Positions 16,027 to 24,854 of a stretch of 47,831 nt of DNA are shown one piece after another. The DNA is from JBNKEI01 sp050288705 (GTDB lineage Bacteria > Myxococcota > Myxococcia > Myxococcales > UBA5297), in the NCBI GenBank assembly GCA_050288705.1, contig JBNKEI010000046.1:1-47831 (forward strand), in the 5' to 3' direction. The notes beneath the pieces were generated by a model. It was not told the DNA's origin and did not search any database. It worked only from the letters and a program-made list of their open reading frames with translations. A program made the position numbers and the translations under genes. How positions within the stretch are numbered: the first letter of the stretch is position 1; each line of letters starts with the position of its first letter.

Positions 16027-17343
16027 ATGACAGATCTTTTGATTGTGTCTCCTCCTCCTTTGCATTTGAAAGAATTAGATAGGCCATGGACATCTACCCC
16101 GCTTCATTTGATGTATTCCTATTTGCGTGCACAGGGAATAGATGTTGAGGTTTTTGATGTAACTGCTGAACTTGGGCTACCAAGTTCAGCAGATTCTCGA
16201 TACTTGAACCGAATGGAACAAGCTCTTTCCCGATTTAATTTTAAAGTTGCCGGCGTATCTTGTTGGGCTTCTTTTCAGTATTTGGGAAGTATGGAGGTAG
16301 GGAGGATTCTGAGGTCTATTGCGCCCCAGGCACCTATTTTAGTGGGAGGATGGCATCCTACGGTGCTTCCATCGGATTTTGAGAGTGATAATACTCCTTT
16401 TGATCTAATAGTTCGTGGTGCAGGAGAAAAAATTCTATTAGAAATATGTCGTAATCCGATTCGTCCTTCGTGTATCCGGCAAGTATGGGGTGAACCTGTT
16501 CTTTTGAGCGAAATCGAATGGGACTGGACATACCCATACACTATCGGTTCAATTTTTCTTAGCCGCGGTTGTCCGCATTCTTGTCTATATTGTCAGGAAC
16601 ACTGGACTTACAAAGAGCTAAGCGACCTTGAACATGCTTTGCGTCAGTATCATCGTGCCTTGGAACATTCTAAGGATTACGTAACTATTCAAGACGCTAT
16701 CTTCGGAGTCAATCCAAGGTGGCGTCGAGAATTTTTGCAGGAAGTAAGCAAGATTTCTAGTGGACCGGCTCCGGCTTTAGAAGTGAGGGCCGACCAACTA
16801 GATTTCGAAGACGTGGAACTTTTGGCAAAAGCAAGAGCAATTGTTTATTTCGGATTTGAAACGGCTTCCGAGAAAATGCTAACTATTATGCAGAAAACAA
16901 AAACACCTGCGCAATACGTAAAGCATTTTTTAAAAATCCTGGATCTGTGTGACCAACACGGGGTTCAATACATGTTGGGAACCTTGTTCAATCATCCTGG
17001 CGAAACCCGGCAAACTCTGCAAGAAAATTTGGATTTTTTTGATCGGTTCATAACGGAAAAGCCTCATCCCGGACTGGTGGTGTTTGTAGACCACACTTAC
17101 ACCTACTATCCGGGCTCTCGCTTTGATTTGGTCGCAGAAAAATTTTCCAAAGAGCATGGAGCTCGTATTCATTTCCCTGATTACTGGCGCCACCCAAAAC
17201 CAGATCACCGAGCTCAATCCCGCGCGGTTACTGCTTCCTGGGATCTTCCTTATGCGGAAGCAAAAAGACTAATTCGGCGATTTAATGCAATCACTTTTCA
17301 TCATCGTACCCGTAAAAATGAAGTTGGGTTGGAACAAGTCTAA
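16027..17343 (+). CDS. B12-binding-type radical SAM protein (B12-SAM, class B)
   Basis: A 438-residue protein. Residues 1-140 have the cobalamin-binding-like Rossmann domain of this group (LLIVSPPPLH, ILVGGWHPTVLP). The radical SAM domain (about 170-390) carries the iron-sulfur motif in LSRGCPHSCLYCQEHW (C-x3-C-x2-C), followed by a conserved EVRADQLD and GFETASEKML. Such enzymes use a 4Fe-4S cluster and S-adenosylmethionine, often with cobalamin, to methylate or rearrange unreactive carbons. The substrate cannot be read from the sequence and no biosynthetic neighbours point to one. ATG 16027 is chosen because residues before it look unlike protein. It diverges from the kinase operon. Confidence 0.85.
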   Translation: MTDLLIVSPPPLHLKELDRPWTSTPLHLMYSYLRAQGIDVEVFDVTAELGLPSSADSRYLNRMEQALSRFNFKVAGVSCWASFQYLGSMEVGRILRSIAPQAPILVGGWHPTVLPSDFESDNTPFDLIVRGAGEKILLEICRNPIRPSCIRQVWGEPVLLSEIEWDWTYPYTIGSIFLSRGCPHSCLYCQEHWTYKELSDLEHALRQYHRALEHSKDYVTIQDAIFGVNPRWRREFLQEVSKISSGPAPALEVRADQLDFEDVELLAKARAIVYFGFETASEKMLTIMQKTKTPAQYVKHFLKILDLCDQHGVQYMLGTLFNHPGETRQTLQENLDFFDRFITEKPHPGLVVFVDHTYTYYPGSRFDLVAEKFSKEHGARIHFPDYWRHPKPDHRAQSRAVTASWDLPYAEAKRLIRRFNAITFHHRTRKNEVGLEQV

Positions 17344-17346
17344 GAA

Positions 17347-17667
17347 TTAGGAATCGCGTAAAAGCTCGACCCACTGAGCTCGGTTGAGCCCTTTTTTCCA
17401 TTCATAAGAGGCGCGAATTTCAGTTCCAGTTTGTATCTCTTCAATAGTAGTTGACCGACCGTCAACAAATATAGTGGTTGTTGAATCTAGCTGAAGTATG
17501 AGCGGAAGTTTTGTTGCTTGTAGAATAGTTACTTGCTTACTCGCTTTATCGATTTTTTGAACCTTACCTCTGATCTCGCGCAAAATACTGGAAGTTTCGG
17601 TAGTTGAGGCGATAACAGCAGTAAATGGCAACAAAATCCAGGCTATAACCAAGAACCAAACTCTCAT
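17347..17667 (-). CDS. Small secreted protein, DUF5666-like beta domain
   Basis: The 106-residue product has a signal peptide (MRVWFLVIAWILLPFTAVIA, cleavage probably after AVIAS) and then a single small beta-rich domain: REIRGKVQKIDKASKQVTIL, then TTIFVDGRSTTIEEIQTGTEIRASYEW. That pattern resembles DUF5666 OB-like periplasmic domains. Its end lies 3 bp from the convergent radical SAM gene. The role is unknown; periplasmic location is inferred from the signal. Confidence 0.65.
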   Translation of the reverse strand: MRVWFLVIAWILLPFTAVIASTTETSSILREIRGKVQKIDKASKQVTILQATKLPLILQLDSTTTIFVDGRSTTIEEIQTGTEIRASYEWKKGLNRAQWVELLRDS

Positions 17668-17805
17668 TTACGTCCCCTTTTCGGCAGCTTCCCAGGAGTC
17701 TGCTGATTAAAATATGTGGTTGATTCCCTGACTTGGAAGTGTCCCTTCCCAGGTTTACCAAAGCGTGGGATAAAGGGTTGGTAGAGTATTTCGATAGGGG
17801 TAAGT

Positions 17806-18255
17806 ATGAGAGAGCGGAAAAGTTGGGATGAATACTTCATGGAAATTGCCAAGGTGGTTGCAACCAGGGCTACTTGTGATCGCAAACACGTGGGGGCAGT
17901 AATTGTTAGGAACCGGACAATTCTATCCACCGGATACAATGGTTCTATCAGGGGGCTGCCCCATTGTGACGAGGTGGGGCATACTATGGAAAATGGGCAC
18001 TGCATAGCCACCATTCATGCCGAAGCTAATGCCATTCTTCAAGCAGCAAAAAATGGAGTCGCAATTGATGGCGCCGACATCTACATAACGGCGAGTCCTT
18101 GTTGGCCTTGTTTTAAAATGATTGCTAATTCAGGTATAAAACGGATTGTTTTTGGTGAGTTTTATCGTGATGAAAGGGTTTTCTCGGTTGCTAAGCGTAT
18201 AGGAATCGAGCTTGTCGGGCTTGGTGAAGCAGCAGACTCTCCTAAAAACTTTTAG
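17806..18255 (+). CDS. Deoxycytidylate (dCMP) deaminase
   Basis: A 149-residue zinc-dependent deaminase (ComEB/DCTD type) that converts dCMP to dUMP for thymidylate synthesis. The zinc and catalytic motif HAEANAI contains the ligand His and the proton-shuttle Glu; ASPCWPCFKMI supplies the two Cys ligands. An additional N-terminal signature, SWDEYFMEIAKVVATRATC, and TGYNGSIRGLPHCDE are typical of the family. AGGGG sits 6 bases upstream of ATG 17806. The 3' end overlaps the convergent hybrid kinase by 14 bp. Confidence 0.93.
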   Translation: MRERKSWDEYFMEIAKVVATRATCDRKHVGAVIVRNRTILSTGYNGSIRGLPHCDEVGHTMENGHCIATIHAEANAILQAAKNGVAIDGADIYITASPCWPCFKMIANSGIKRIVFGEFYRDERVFSVAKRIGIELVGLGEAADSPKNF

Positions 18256-19987
18256 GATGATTGGGTAAATCTTTATTTAAAGGACGAATAATTTCGCGAA
18301 TCCTGTTGAGCAAGCGAGGCATATTGAGTGGCTTTTCAAAAAAATCATCAATATGTTCGGGGCCATCATACCTAAAGCCGGCTGAAGACTCGGTAGTCCC
18401 CGAAATTACAAAAACCGGAATGTGAGCTAATCGAGGATCGTGTCTTAAATGCTGTAGCACCTGACGACCATCTTCTCCTTGGCGTCCCAGTCGCAAATCT
18501 AAAAGCACTAATGCTGGCCGTGAATAGGTTAGTATTTGGATTGCGTTCTGGCTATTGGCGGCACCGGAAACGCGTATTCCTTCAGATTGTAATACTTGAA
18601 GAAGCACTTCCCGGCAGTCGTCGTCGTCCTCCACAATCAATATCGCACCGTCATGGGGTTCAAAAACGTCTTGATTTGATTCAACAATTCCAGCGAAAAG
18701 TGGAAGTTTTATTTCTAGCGCCGTACCTTCTGCGCGTTTAGAGACCGATACAGTTCCTCCATGTAGCTGAACAACCTGCTTTACCATAGCCAAGCTAAAT
18801 TCAATGGTTCCGAGCCGCCAACCGCCTTTTCTACCTCGGGAAAAGCCGTAAAGTAGGTTGGGAATATCTTCGGCACGAATCTCTTTTCCGCTATCGCTGA
18901 TTGCTAAACAAGCAATACCGTTTTTTGCATGAAGCATTAGTTGAATGGAACCACAAGGCGGATGGTGCAGAATTCTATGCTCCAAAAGAACGACAATGGC
19001 TTCGAGAAGTTTTTCCCGGTCTCCTTTAATGAATACTTCTCTTCCAGGCGCCAAAACCAAATTGATCTTATTAGACGAGACCAGAGGGGCTAAGTTTTCT
19101 AATGCAGCTTGAGTAATACTTCGCAGACCAAAAGGTTTATCTGCAAGCGACATTTTTCCTGATTGCAATCGTGCCATTAGAAGCATGTCATTAATTAAGC
19201 GTAATAGGCGGTCAGCATTTCGATTGCATACTTCTAAGGCATGCCTTTGTTTTTCAGTTAGATCGCCAAGCCGGTTTTGGCGAGCCATGGAGAGATAGGC
19301 TTTAATGGTAGTTAGCGGATTTTTTAATTCGTGGGATACGTTCCCCAAAAGTTCATCTCGGGAGTGTTCTAGATTACGCAGACCAGCTAGCGCGGTTTCA
19401 AGATCGCGGTTTCGCCGAAGGGCGGTGTCACGCGCATGCGCAGCTTTCTGTGCACCAATCATATGACTTGCCAATGCACGCCAAAGGCTGGCAGCCACGC
19501 GCTTTTTAGCGCCCACAATGGAAAGCACTCCAATTGTTTTTTGGTTTTCCCACAAGGGAATAGCCAGAAGGGTAGATTCCTTGCCGCAAAAATTTCCCGA
19601 AGAAAAGGCATTTCCAATTGGGCCTTCTCCCGGTTTTACAGCTACCACATTCTCGTCTGTGCGCCCGCGTACTGCGACCACTACTAAAGAGTTTTGTTGA
19701 ACATCGAAGCGCGAAACAAATGCCAAGCGAGCTTCGCCAAGTTCGCGCGCTATAGAAAGGTGATCCTCTATTACTTCCACCGAAGAACGTGTACGTTCTA
19801 ACGATTGCGCCATACGCTCTAGTAAGCGGAAAGATAGAGCACTCGGTCGCCGTTCTTTGGCTTCGCTTTTTTGGGGTTCATCGCACGACTTGCTAGATTT
19901 ACGCACCTCTTGATCTAACCTCTCAACCCACTTATATGCAATGGCGACCCGGCAAAAATTGTCCTGCTGTCGAGTTATTAACCGCAA
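18242..19987 (-). CDS. Hybrid sensor kinase (GAF-HisKA-HATPase-REC) with degenerate ATP-binding lobe
   Basis: The 581-residue cytosolic protein has a GAF-like domain (about 60-180), HisKA with intact His219 (GNVSHELKNPLTTIK), an HATPase-like domain (about 300-430) and a receiver (about 447-570; IVEDDDD, Asp497 in LVLLDLRL, Lys in FFEKP). The HATPase has lost key residues: the N-box Asn is absent (LLEAIVVLLEHRI), G1 is SDSGKEI rather than DxGxG, and G2 reads WRLGTIEF. It may therefore not bind ATP and act as a phosphotransfer or scaffold protein. The TTG start at 19987 has no good ribosome site, so the true start may be further in. It follows the HEAT gene by 15 bp, probably in one operon with dnaJ. 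Confidence 0.8.
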   Translation of the reverse strand: MRLITRQQDNFCRVAIAYKWVERLDQEVRKSSKSCDEPQKSEAKERRPSALSFRLLERMAQSLERTRSSVEVIEDHLSIARELGEARLAFVSRFDVQQNSLVVVAVRGRTDENVVAVKPGEGPIGNAFSSGNFCGKESTLLAIPLWENQKTIGVLSIVGAKKRVAASLWRALASHMIGAQKAAHARDTALRRNRDLETALAGLRNLEHSRDELLGNVSHELKNPLTTIKAYLSMARQNRLGDLTEKQRHALEVCNRNADRLLRLINDMLLMARLQSGKMSLADKPFGLRSITQAALENLAPLVSSNKINLVLAPGREVFIKGDREKLLEAIVVLLEHRILHHPPCGSIQLMLHAKNGIACLAISDSGKEIRAEDIPNLLYGFSRGRKGGWRLGTIEFSLAMVKQVVQLHGGTVSVSKRAEGTALEIKLPLFAGIVESNQDVFEPHDGAILIVEDDDDCREVLLQVLQSEGIRVSGAANSQNAIQILTYSRPALVLLDLRLGRQGEDGRQVLQHLRHDPRLAHIPVFVISGTTESSAGFRYDGPEHIDDFFEKPLNMPRLLNRIREIIRPLNKDLPNHPKSF

Positions 19988-20002
19988 AAAAAATCTGTAG
20001 GT

Positions 20003-20731
20003 TTAGCTTTCGCGCCGTTTTACAACCCCAGACTTACTCAGGTAGAAGTCTTCGGGGAGTGATTTTGTGATCTTCTCTCGAAAGCCCTGTACGCCAAACC
20101 CAGTATCGGCCAGAGTGCCGGCGATTGCATGTACAACCCGAGCTCGATCGCTAGAGTGCACAAAAGCCTGTAACAGAGGTTCGCGCATAATTTCATTTGG
20201 ATGCTGCGCTAAAGAACGAGCGGCGGCAATACGTACCTCATCCGACGGGTCCTCTAAAAAGGGGATGAGCGTAGCGGCTATTTCTTCTCCCTGCAAATCT
20301 CCCAAGGTGCTAATTAAAACCGTCTTTTTTTCCGGATCGCGGGTATATTCGGGACCTAAACTCGACAAGACTTCGGTGTAGAACGCCACAAGCGAGGAGG
20401 GGTCGCTTATCTGATCAAGTATTTTTACCGCCCAACTGGTAGCCACTTCACTACGACGAAGGAATGACTGCAGGGGAGCAACCGCTTTTTCTTGGAAATC
20501 GATAATTTTCTGACAAACAAAATCTTTTTCTTCCGCGTCAGTAATCGAAGGCTCGGCGTTGATAGTAAATCTCGTCATTAATACCGAAATGGCTTCTGGT
20601 GTTCCCCAGTCGACGAGTTGATGGAGCGCACGTTGTCGGTTTTCGGCGGGACCATACTTTTCAGATATTTTTCTTTGCAGGTTTTTGAGCTTCTTTTCTG
20701 GACTGCTCTTTAAAAAATTTAACCATCCCAT
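20003..20731 (-). CDS. HEAT-repeat protein
   Basis: This 242-residue cytosolic protein consists of alpha-helical HEAT/PBS-lyase-like repeats. Examples are NRQRALHQLVDWGTPEAISVLM near the N-terminus and ATLIPFLEDPSDEVRIAAARSLAQHP near 165-190. HEAT repeats give a protein-binding surface with no catalytic role. It sits 33 bp after dnaJ and 15 bp before the hybrid kinase on the same strand, so it may connect chaperone and signalling functions, though this is inference from position. Confidence 0.75.
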   Translation of the reverse strand: MGWLNFLKSSPEKKLKNLQRKISEKYGPAENRQRALHQLVDWGTPEAISVLMTRFTINAEPSITDAEEKDFVCQKIIDFQEKAVAPLQSFLRRSEVATSWAVKILDQISDPSSLVAFYTEVLSSLGPEYTRDPEKKTVLISTLGDLQGEEIAATLIPFLEDPSDEVRIAAARSLAQHPNEIMREPLLQAFVHSSDRARVVHAIAGTLADTGFGVQGFREKITKSLPEDFYLSKSGVVKRRES

Positions 20732-20764
20732 ATATGTAGCTCGCTAGAGTAGATTTGCGGGTCT

Positions 20765-21922
20765 TCACAAGTTTACATCGGCACGCACGTCGCCTGAATA
20801 GCAGCTTTCTAAATCCTTGATTATTCTTTTTGCTGAATCGCTTGAAGATGGCAAAACAACAAGCAGCTCAACATACATGTCACCTCGAGCTTTACCTTTT
20901 AAATCAGGTACTCCCATGCCGCGAAGTCGTAGCTTGCGCCCGCTTTGCGAATTTTGAGGAATAGTAATGGTAACCCTTCCATGGAAGGTAGGTATTGATA
21001 CCTCGGCACCGTTGAACGCTTCTCCCACGGTAACAGGCAAAGCCATATGAAGATCAGAACCTTCTCGATGAAGGAAAGGGTGGGGAGCAATGATTGGTAC
21101 GAGGTAAAGGTCTCCAGGAGGTCCTCCGTGCTCTCCAGCTCCGCCTTGACCAGCTAGCCTAATCCTGGAACCGTGAGCGATACCAGCGGGAATTTTAAAA
21201 GTGACCCGCGCGGGCTCAGAGACTAACCCGCTTCCTTTGCACTTAGAACACTGTTCAGCGACTTTGCCAGTTCCTCCGCAGTAAGAGCAAGTACCCGAAA
21301 AGCCGATGGGACCTCGTTTTGTGCGGGTTTGTCCCGACCCGTTGCATTCTGGGCAGATTCGTCCCCGGTTTCCTCGGAGGCTTCCTGGCTGCATTCCGGT
21401 TCCATTGCAACGGTCGCACCGACTGGGCCTTTGGTAAGTTAGAGAACGTTCCGCTCCCATTACTGCTTCCCTAAGGCTGATATCTATCTCCATGGTTAAA
21501 TCTTCGCCAACCGATGCGGCAGGTGCGGTAGGGCCACTGCGCTCTTTTCGTCGAGCACCAAAGAGACTTCCTAAAATGTCTCCCAGGTCAAATTCTTCTC
21601 CGTAGCCAAAACCAGGGATGCCCTGGCTAGCTCGATTAGACTGACCCGCTCTCCATTGCCGGTATGCTCGTGCCTTTTCTTCGTCGAACCCGATTTTTAT
21701 CGCGTCGGGGCCAAATTCATCATACAAAGCCCGTTTTTTTGAATCGCCAAGCACTTCAAAAGCGGAGGTGGCTTCCTTAAAGCGCTCCTCAGCTTCTTTG
21801 TTTCCTGGGTTAACATCCGGGTGATACTTTTTAGCTGCTCGGCGATAAGCTTTTTTAATCTCTTCGTTCGTGGCATTGCGATTTACACCCAAAACTTCGT
21901 AGAGATTTCTTTCAGTAGCCAA
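20765..21922 (-). CDS. dnaJ: Chaperone DnaJ
   Basis: A full-length DnaJ of 385 residues: J domain (about 4-68; NLYEVLGVNRNATNEEIKKAY, HPD in KYHPDVNPG), a linker that is only partly Gly-rich, a zinc-finger region with four CxxCxGxG motifs (CDRCNGTG, CPECNGSG, CSYCGGTG, CSKCKGSG) and two C-terminal beta domains (GDLYLVPIIAPHPFLHREG; RLRGMGVPDLKGKARGDMYV). It stimulates DnaK and holds unfolded substrates. The start is TTG 21922, since AGGAGAG lies 5 bases upstream; an upstream ATG at 21946 would ignore this site. No dnaK or grpE is adjacent. It heads a minus-strand run with the HEAT protein and hybrid kinase. Confidence 0.93.
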   Translation of the reverse strand: MATERNLYEVLGVNRNATNEEIKKAYRRAAKKYHPDVNPGNKEAEERFKEATSAFEVLGDSKKRALYDEFGPDAIKIGFDEEKARAYRQWRAGQSNRASQGIPGFGYGEEFDLGDILGSLFGARRKERSGPTAPAASVGEDLTMEIDISLREAVMGAERSLTYQRPSRCDRCNGTGMQPGSLRGNRGRICPECNGSGQTRTKRGPIGFSGTCSYCGGTGKVAEQCSKCKGSGLVSEPARVTFKIPAGIAHGSRIRLAGQGGAGEHGGPPGDLYLVPIIAPHPFLHREGSDLHMALPVTVGEAFNGAEVSIPTFHGRVTITIPQNSQSGRKLRLRGMGVPDLKGKARGDMYVELLVVLPSSSDSAKRIIKDLESCYSGDVRADVNL

Positions 21923-22087
21923 CGTTTCTCTCCTAAGGCAGTGCAAAACCTCATTTTTTGCTCCTGGCTGGCAAAGTCAGCCTGTCGATTATATTTGGGG
22001 TTATCCCCGAATCTTCCGGCGAGTTTGGCAACTGACTTTCTGAAAAACCATTAATCTAGAGAGGATAGGAGGAGCGGAATAAAATGG

Positions 22088-22579
22088 TCAATGATTTTGA
22101 TCAAGACGCAAGAGCATTACAACCGCATCTTCTTCGCCGTTCTCTCCCTCGGAGTAGTATCGCGTACGTATTCCGATTTCGCGAAACCCAAATGATTCGT
22201 AAAGCGCTCTGGCTGCATTATTAGATTGGCGCACCTCCAGGGTTGCCAGACCAGCGTTGCGCGTGCGTGTGCGAGCAATGCATTCAGAGAGTAAGGAGCG
22301 AGCGATGCCGCGGCGTTGTACGGAAGGATCGGTAGCAATATTGAGAATGTGCACTTCGTCGTGTATCAGCCAATAAATAATAAAGCCCAGCAGGCGAACG
22401 CCAGAAACTTCCTGGCTTTCGGCTACCAGCAATGTAGACCAGGCGTGCTCCATCTCCCGTTCAAGCATTTGCGCCGACCATGGATAGCGAAAAGCTCTTT
22501 TCTCAATGGCCATGACTTGCGGAAGATCGTCTGGGGTCATGTTACGCAGTACATAAGAAAGCGGGTTCTCACTTTGCAT
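22088..22579 (-). CDS. rimI: Ribosomal protein N-acetyltransferase RimI
   Basis: A GNAT-fold acetyltransferase of about 163 residues. Typical RimI features are MAIEKRAFRYPWSAQMLERE near the start, the acetyl-CoA loop VQRRGIARSLL, and the C-terminal pair EVRQSNNAARALYESFGF. RimI acetylates the N-terminal alanine of ribosomal protein S18. Several starts are possible; ATG 22579 gives the family length and overlaps the preceding SurA-like gene by 11 bp. A GTG at 22666 would add 29 residues. Confidence 0.88.
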   Translation of the reverse strand: MQSENPLSYVLRNMTPDDLPQVMAIEKRAFRYPWSAQMLEREMEHAWSTLLVAESQEVSGVRLLGFIIYWLIHDEVHILNIATDPSVQRRGIARSLLSECIARTRTRNAGLATLEVRQSNNAARALYESFGFREIGIRTRYYSEGENGEEDAVVMLLRLDQNH

Positions 22580-23309
22580 GAAGATATTCGAGGGAGCCAT
22601 TGGTTTGATTGCCATGTGAAGAAGACGTATGCGCTTGTTGATAAGAAGAGAAGGGTGGCAAAACACGTATCTCAGTGCGAGAGCGCAGCTCTTTTATCTG
22701 TTTCTGAGTAAGAGAGCGTAAAAGATCGGGGGTTGTTTCTTGCCGGCTGGCTCGGAGAGCAAGCTTCAGTTTGCTATCCAAAAATCGGGAAGCTCTCAAA
22801 CCGCGACTAACTACTGAATTGATTTGTTCTCGAGATAAACCGTATCTTTTCATAAACTTTAAAAAATTGCTTGGTCCTCCGATTTGAGTTTCCCATTGCT
22901 TTACCTCCTTTTGAACATCATTTTCTTCTACCTCAAAAACACCTAATCTTTGGGCTTCCAAGTAGGCTAGTCGTTGCCCAATGGTATATTCCAAAGCAAC
23001 GGCCAATCTGTTTTCTGAAAGAGGCGTGAAAGCCGCTTCCGGTTCCCCCTGACTAACCAGAACCATTCGCGCTTCTAGTTCTAGCTCCGAGAGCAGAAGT
23101 GGTTGCTTGTCAATTACTGCGACAATGCGATCTAGAACAGCACTGTGCGACCGAGATCTGGCTGTCGCATACTCAGCGGGAACGGCAAGGAAGATTCCCG
23201 CAAATGCAGCTAAGGACAAAGCGAGATTAATCATCAAAAAGAAATGTACCGGCCTTCGCGCATATTGCCAAAGGATTAGATGGGGGTTGCCTGGGAATTT
23301 TGAGTTCAC
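22569..23309 (-). CDS. Exported SurA N-terminal-like protein
   Basis: The 246-residue protein has an N-terminal hydrophobic segment (about 23-43, INLALSLAAFAGIFLAVPA) acting as signal or anchor. Residues 55-210 resemble the SurA/trigger-factor-type helical chaperone domain: VLDRIVAVIDKQPLLLSELELEA, AVALEYTIGQRLAYLEAQRLGVFEV, FLKFMKRYGLSREQINSVVSRGLRASRFL. The parvulin PPIase domain of SurA is absent. Short proteins of this type are common in myxobacteria. Probably a periplasmic folding or outer-membrane helper. The GTG start overlaps nothing functional if the divergent gene starts at 23357. Confidence 0.68.
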   Translation of the reverse strand: MNSKFPGNPHLILWQYARRPVHFFLMINLALSLAAFAGIFLAVPAEYATARSRSHSAVLDRIVAVIDKQPLLLSELELEARMVLVSQGEPEAAFTPLSENRLAVALEYTIGQRLAYLEAQRLGVFEVEENDVQKEVKQWETQIGGPSNFLKFMKRYGLSREQINSVVSRGLRASRFLDSKLKLALRASRQETTPDLLRSLTQKQIKELRSRTEIRVLPPFSSYQQAHTSSSHGNQTNGSLEYLHAK

Positions 23310-23356
23310 TTCGGGACTTTTCTTTGGATGAACGTGAGGAAGTGGTCGAGGTGACG

Positions 23357-23926
23357 ATGGAACCCTATTTGGTAGGATGTGAAGTATTGAGTATGTCGTT
23401 GCGGATTCCGCGTAGCCATATCTCTGATCTACTAGGCTACTTTGATGGGCAGGGCAGAAATGAAAGAGGATCTGCTCGTGCTCACATAGTAGGCCGAGAA
23501 CTCTACTTTGAGTCTTGTGGCGGTCGGCTAGCTCTGCTTCTAGAGAATGATGTTTTTGTGGTTTCTGATTTAGAGATTTTCGATGACCGATCAGGAGATT
23601 TTTTTGAAAAGGTAGTTCTAAATCTGTTTGTTTTTTACGGTGGTAATCTACGGTGTATCACCGAATGGTCTCCTTCTCGGGTAGCAAATGAACGCTGTCG
23701 AGAAATTACCGTGCAAAAGGGCTGTTGTTCCTGGAAAATGTCCAGGATTAGCGAGACCGGAGGGTGGTTGAATTTCTCTTCAAAATATCGGAACGAAGAC
23801 AGCGAGCCGAGTGAATGTCTGGTAGAAGAAATCCTGGCCAAGTTGGACGAGGCCGAGCGTTGTTATGCTGAATATGTGAGGTTGCGAGATCAAGGTGAGC
23901 GTCGGAAGCCGGGTGGCCAGCGATAA
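23357..23926 (+). CDS. Protein of unknown function
   Basis: A 189-residue cytosolic protein that I do not recognise. It begins MEPYLVGCEVLSMSLRIPRS, has a middle part GRLALLLENDVFVVSDLEIF and several Cys (CITEW, CREITV, GCCSWKM), and ends in a charged helix LDEAERCYAEYVRLRDQGE. GAGG lies 5 bases before ATG 23357; a TTG at 23300 would extend the frame but collide with the divergent SurA-like start. The alternating strand-helix composition suggests a single alpha/beta domain. Confidence 0.6.
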   Translation: MEPYLVGCEVLSMSLRIPRSHISDLLGYFDGQGRNERGSARAHIVGRELYFESCGGRLALLLENDVFVVSDLEIFDDRSGDFFEKVVLNLFVFYGGNLRCITEWSPSRVANERCREITVQKGCCSWKMSRISETGGWLNFSSKYRNEDSEPSECLVEEILAKLDEAERCYAEYVRLRDQGERRKPGGQR

Positions 23927-24029
23927 TTGATCATAGGCGCCTGAAAGTAGCCGGCGGGTTTTAAATTGGCTTCGATTTATTAAAAGAAGCTAGTTGCCTT
24001 GCTGCCGCGGCAAAGGTAGCGTGTGCGTC

Positions 24030-24812
24030 ATGAATTCTCGTTTTCATGAAGAAGGAGTGGTGCTTTTTCGCCGCGATCTTGGCTCTGGTTACTTTGTATT
24101 AGGGATCGAAGCACCAAACATCGCTGCTGCCGCCGAGCCTGGTCAGTTTGCAATGTTATCGGCGCTTCCGGTCGGATCGCCGAGTAAAGACCCGCTTCTG
24201 GCTCGACCTTTTACTTTTTTGCGAGCGCAAGAAGGGCGTATCGAGTTTTTCATTCACCAAGTCGGGCGAGGCACCTCTTTGCTAGCGCAATGCTCTCCAG
24301 GAGACCGTTTCCGGGTGCTGGGGCCGCTAGGAATTGCTTTTCGCTTACCTGCCGAACCGAGTGCGCAAGCAATCTTTGTGGCTGGGGGAATCGGCGTTGC
24401 TCCTTTCTTGCATTTCTCCAAGCTTTTTACTGGGCGACCTTTGCCGGTATTACTTTATGGCGGACGAAGTGCAAACGACTTGAAACTTATTGAGGAATTG
24501 GATTCGGTCACGAAATTAGAAATTAGTACGGAAGACGGTTCCAGGGGAGTTCGCGGACGAGTAACCGTACTGTTAGAAAAATGGCTTTCAGGAAATATGT
24601 CGCCAGAAGTCTATACTTGTGGACCGGAAAAAATGATGGAAGTAGTTACGCGAATGACTCCTCCCTCTGTTACAGTTCAGGCAAGTTTAGAAGCTAGAAT
24701 GGCATGTGGCTTGGGGATTTGTAGAGGATGCGCAGTAAAAAGTCACCAAGGTAATCTTATGAAGATTTGTGTAGAAGGTCCAGTCGTGGACGGTCACGAA
24801 GTATGGAAATAA
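24030..24812 (+). CDS. pyrK: Dihydroorotate dehydrogenase electron-transfer subunit PyrK-like (FAD, 2Fe-2S)
   Basis: The 260-residue protein has a ferredoxin-reductase-type FAD domain (PGQFAML, ARPFTFLRA, GRGTSLLAQCSPGDRFRVLGPLG), an NAD-binding domain (VAGGIGVAPFLHFSK, YTCGPEKMM) and C-terminal Cys of a 2Fe-2S cluster, CGLGICRGCAVKS then IC 10 residues later. In the PyrDB/PyrK complex it passes electrons from dihydroorotate dehydrogenase to NAD+. No pyrD is adjacent, so the partner must be elsewhere. An in-frame GTG at 24021 is an alternative start. Sulfhydrogenase gamma subunits are related but less likely. Confidence 0.8.
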   Translation: MNSRFHEEGVVLFRRDLGSGYFVLGIEAPNIAAAAEPGQFAMLSALPVGSPSKDPLLARPFTFLRAQEGRIEFFIHQVGRGTSLLAQCSPGDRFRVLGPLGIAFRLPAEPSAQAIFVAGGIGVAPFLHFSKLFTGRPLPVLLYGGRSANDLKLIEELDSVTKLEISTEDGSRGVRGRVTVLLEKWLSGNMSPEVYTCGPEKMMEVVTRMTPPSVTVQASLEARMACGLGICRGCAVKSHQGNLMKICVEGPVVDGHEVWK

Positions 24813-24854
24813 ACACGGCTTCACTAATAAAAAAAACCAATAAAAGGGAACACA

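Noticed and set aside
22084..22218. 44-codon plus-strand frame after a strong AGGAGGAG site
   Set aside because: It is wholly antisense to the rimI C-terminus, has no recognisable content, and the purine-rich stretch probably occurs by chance.
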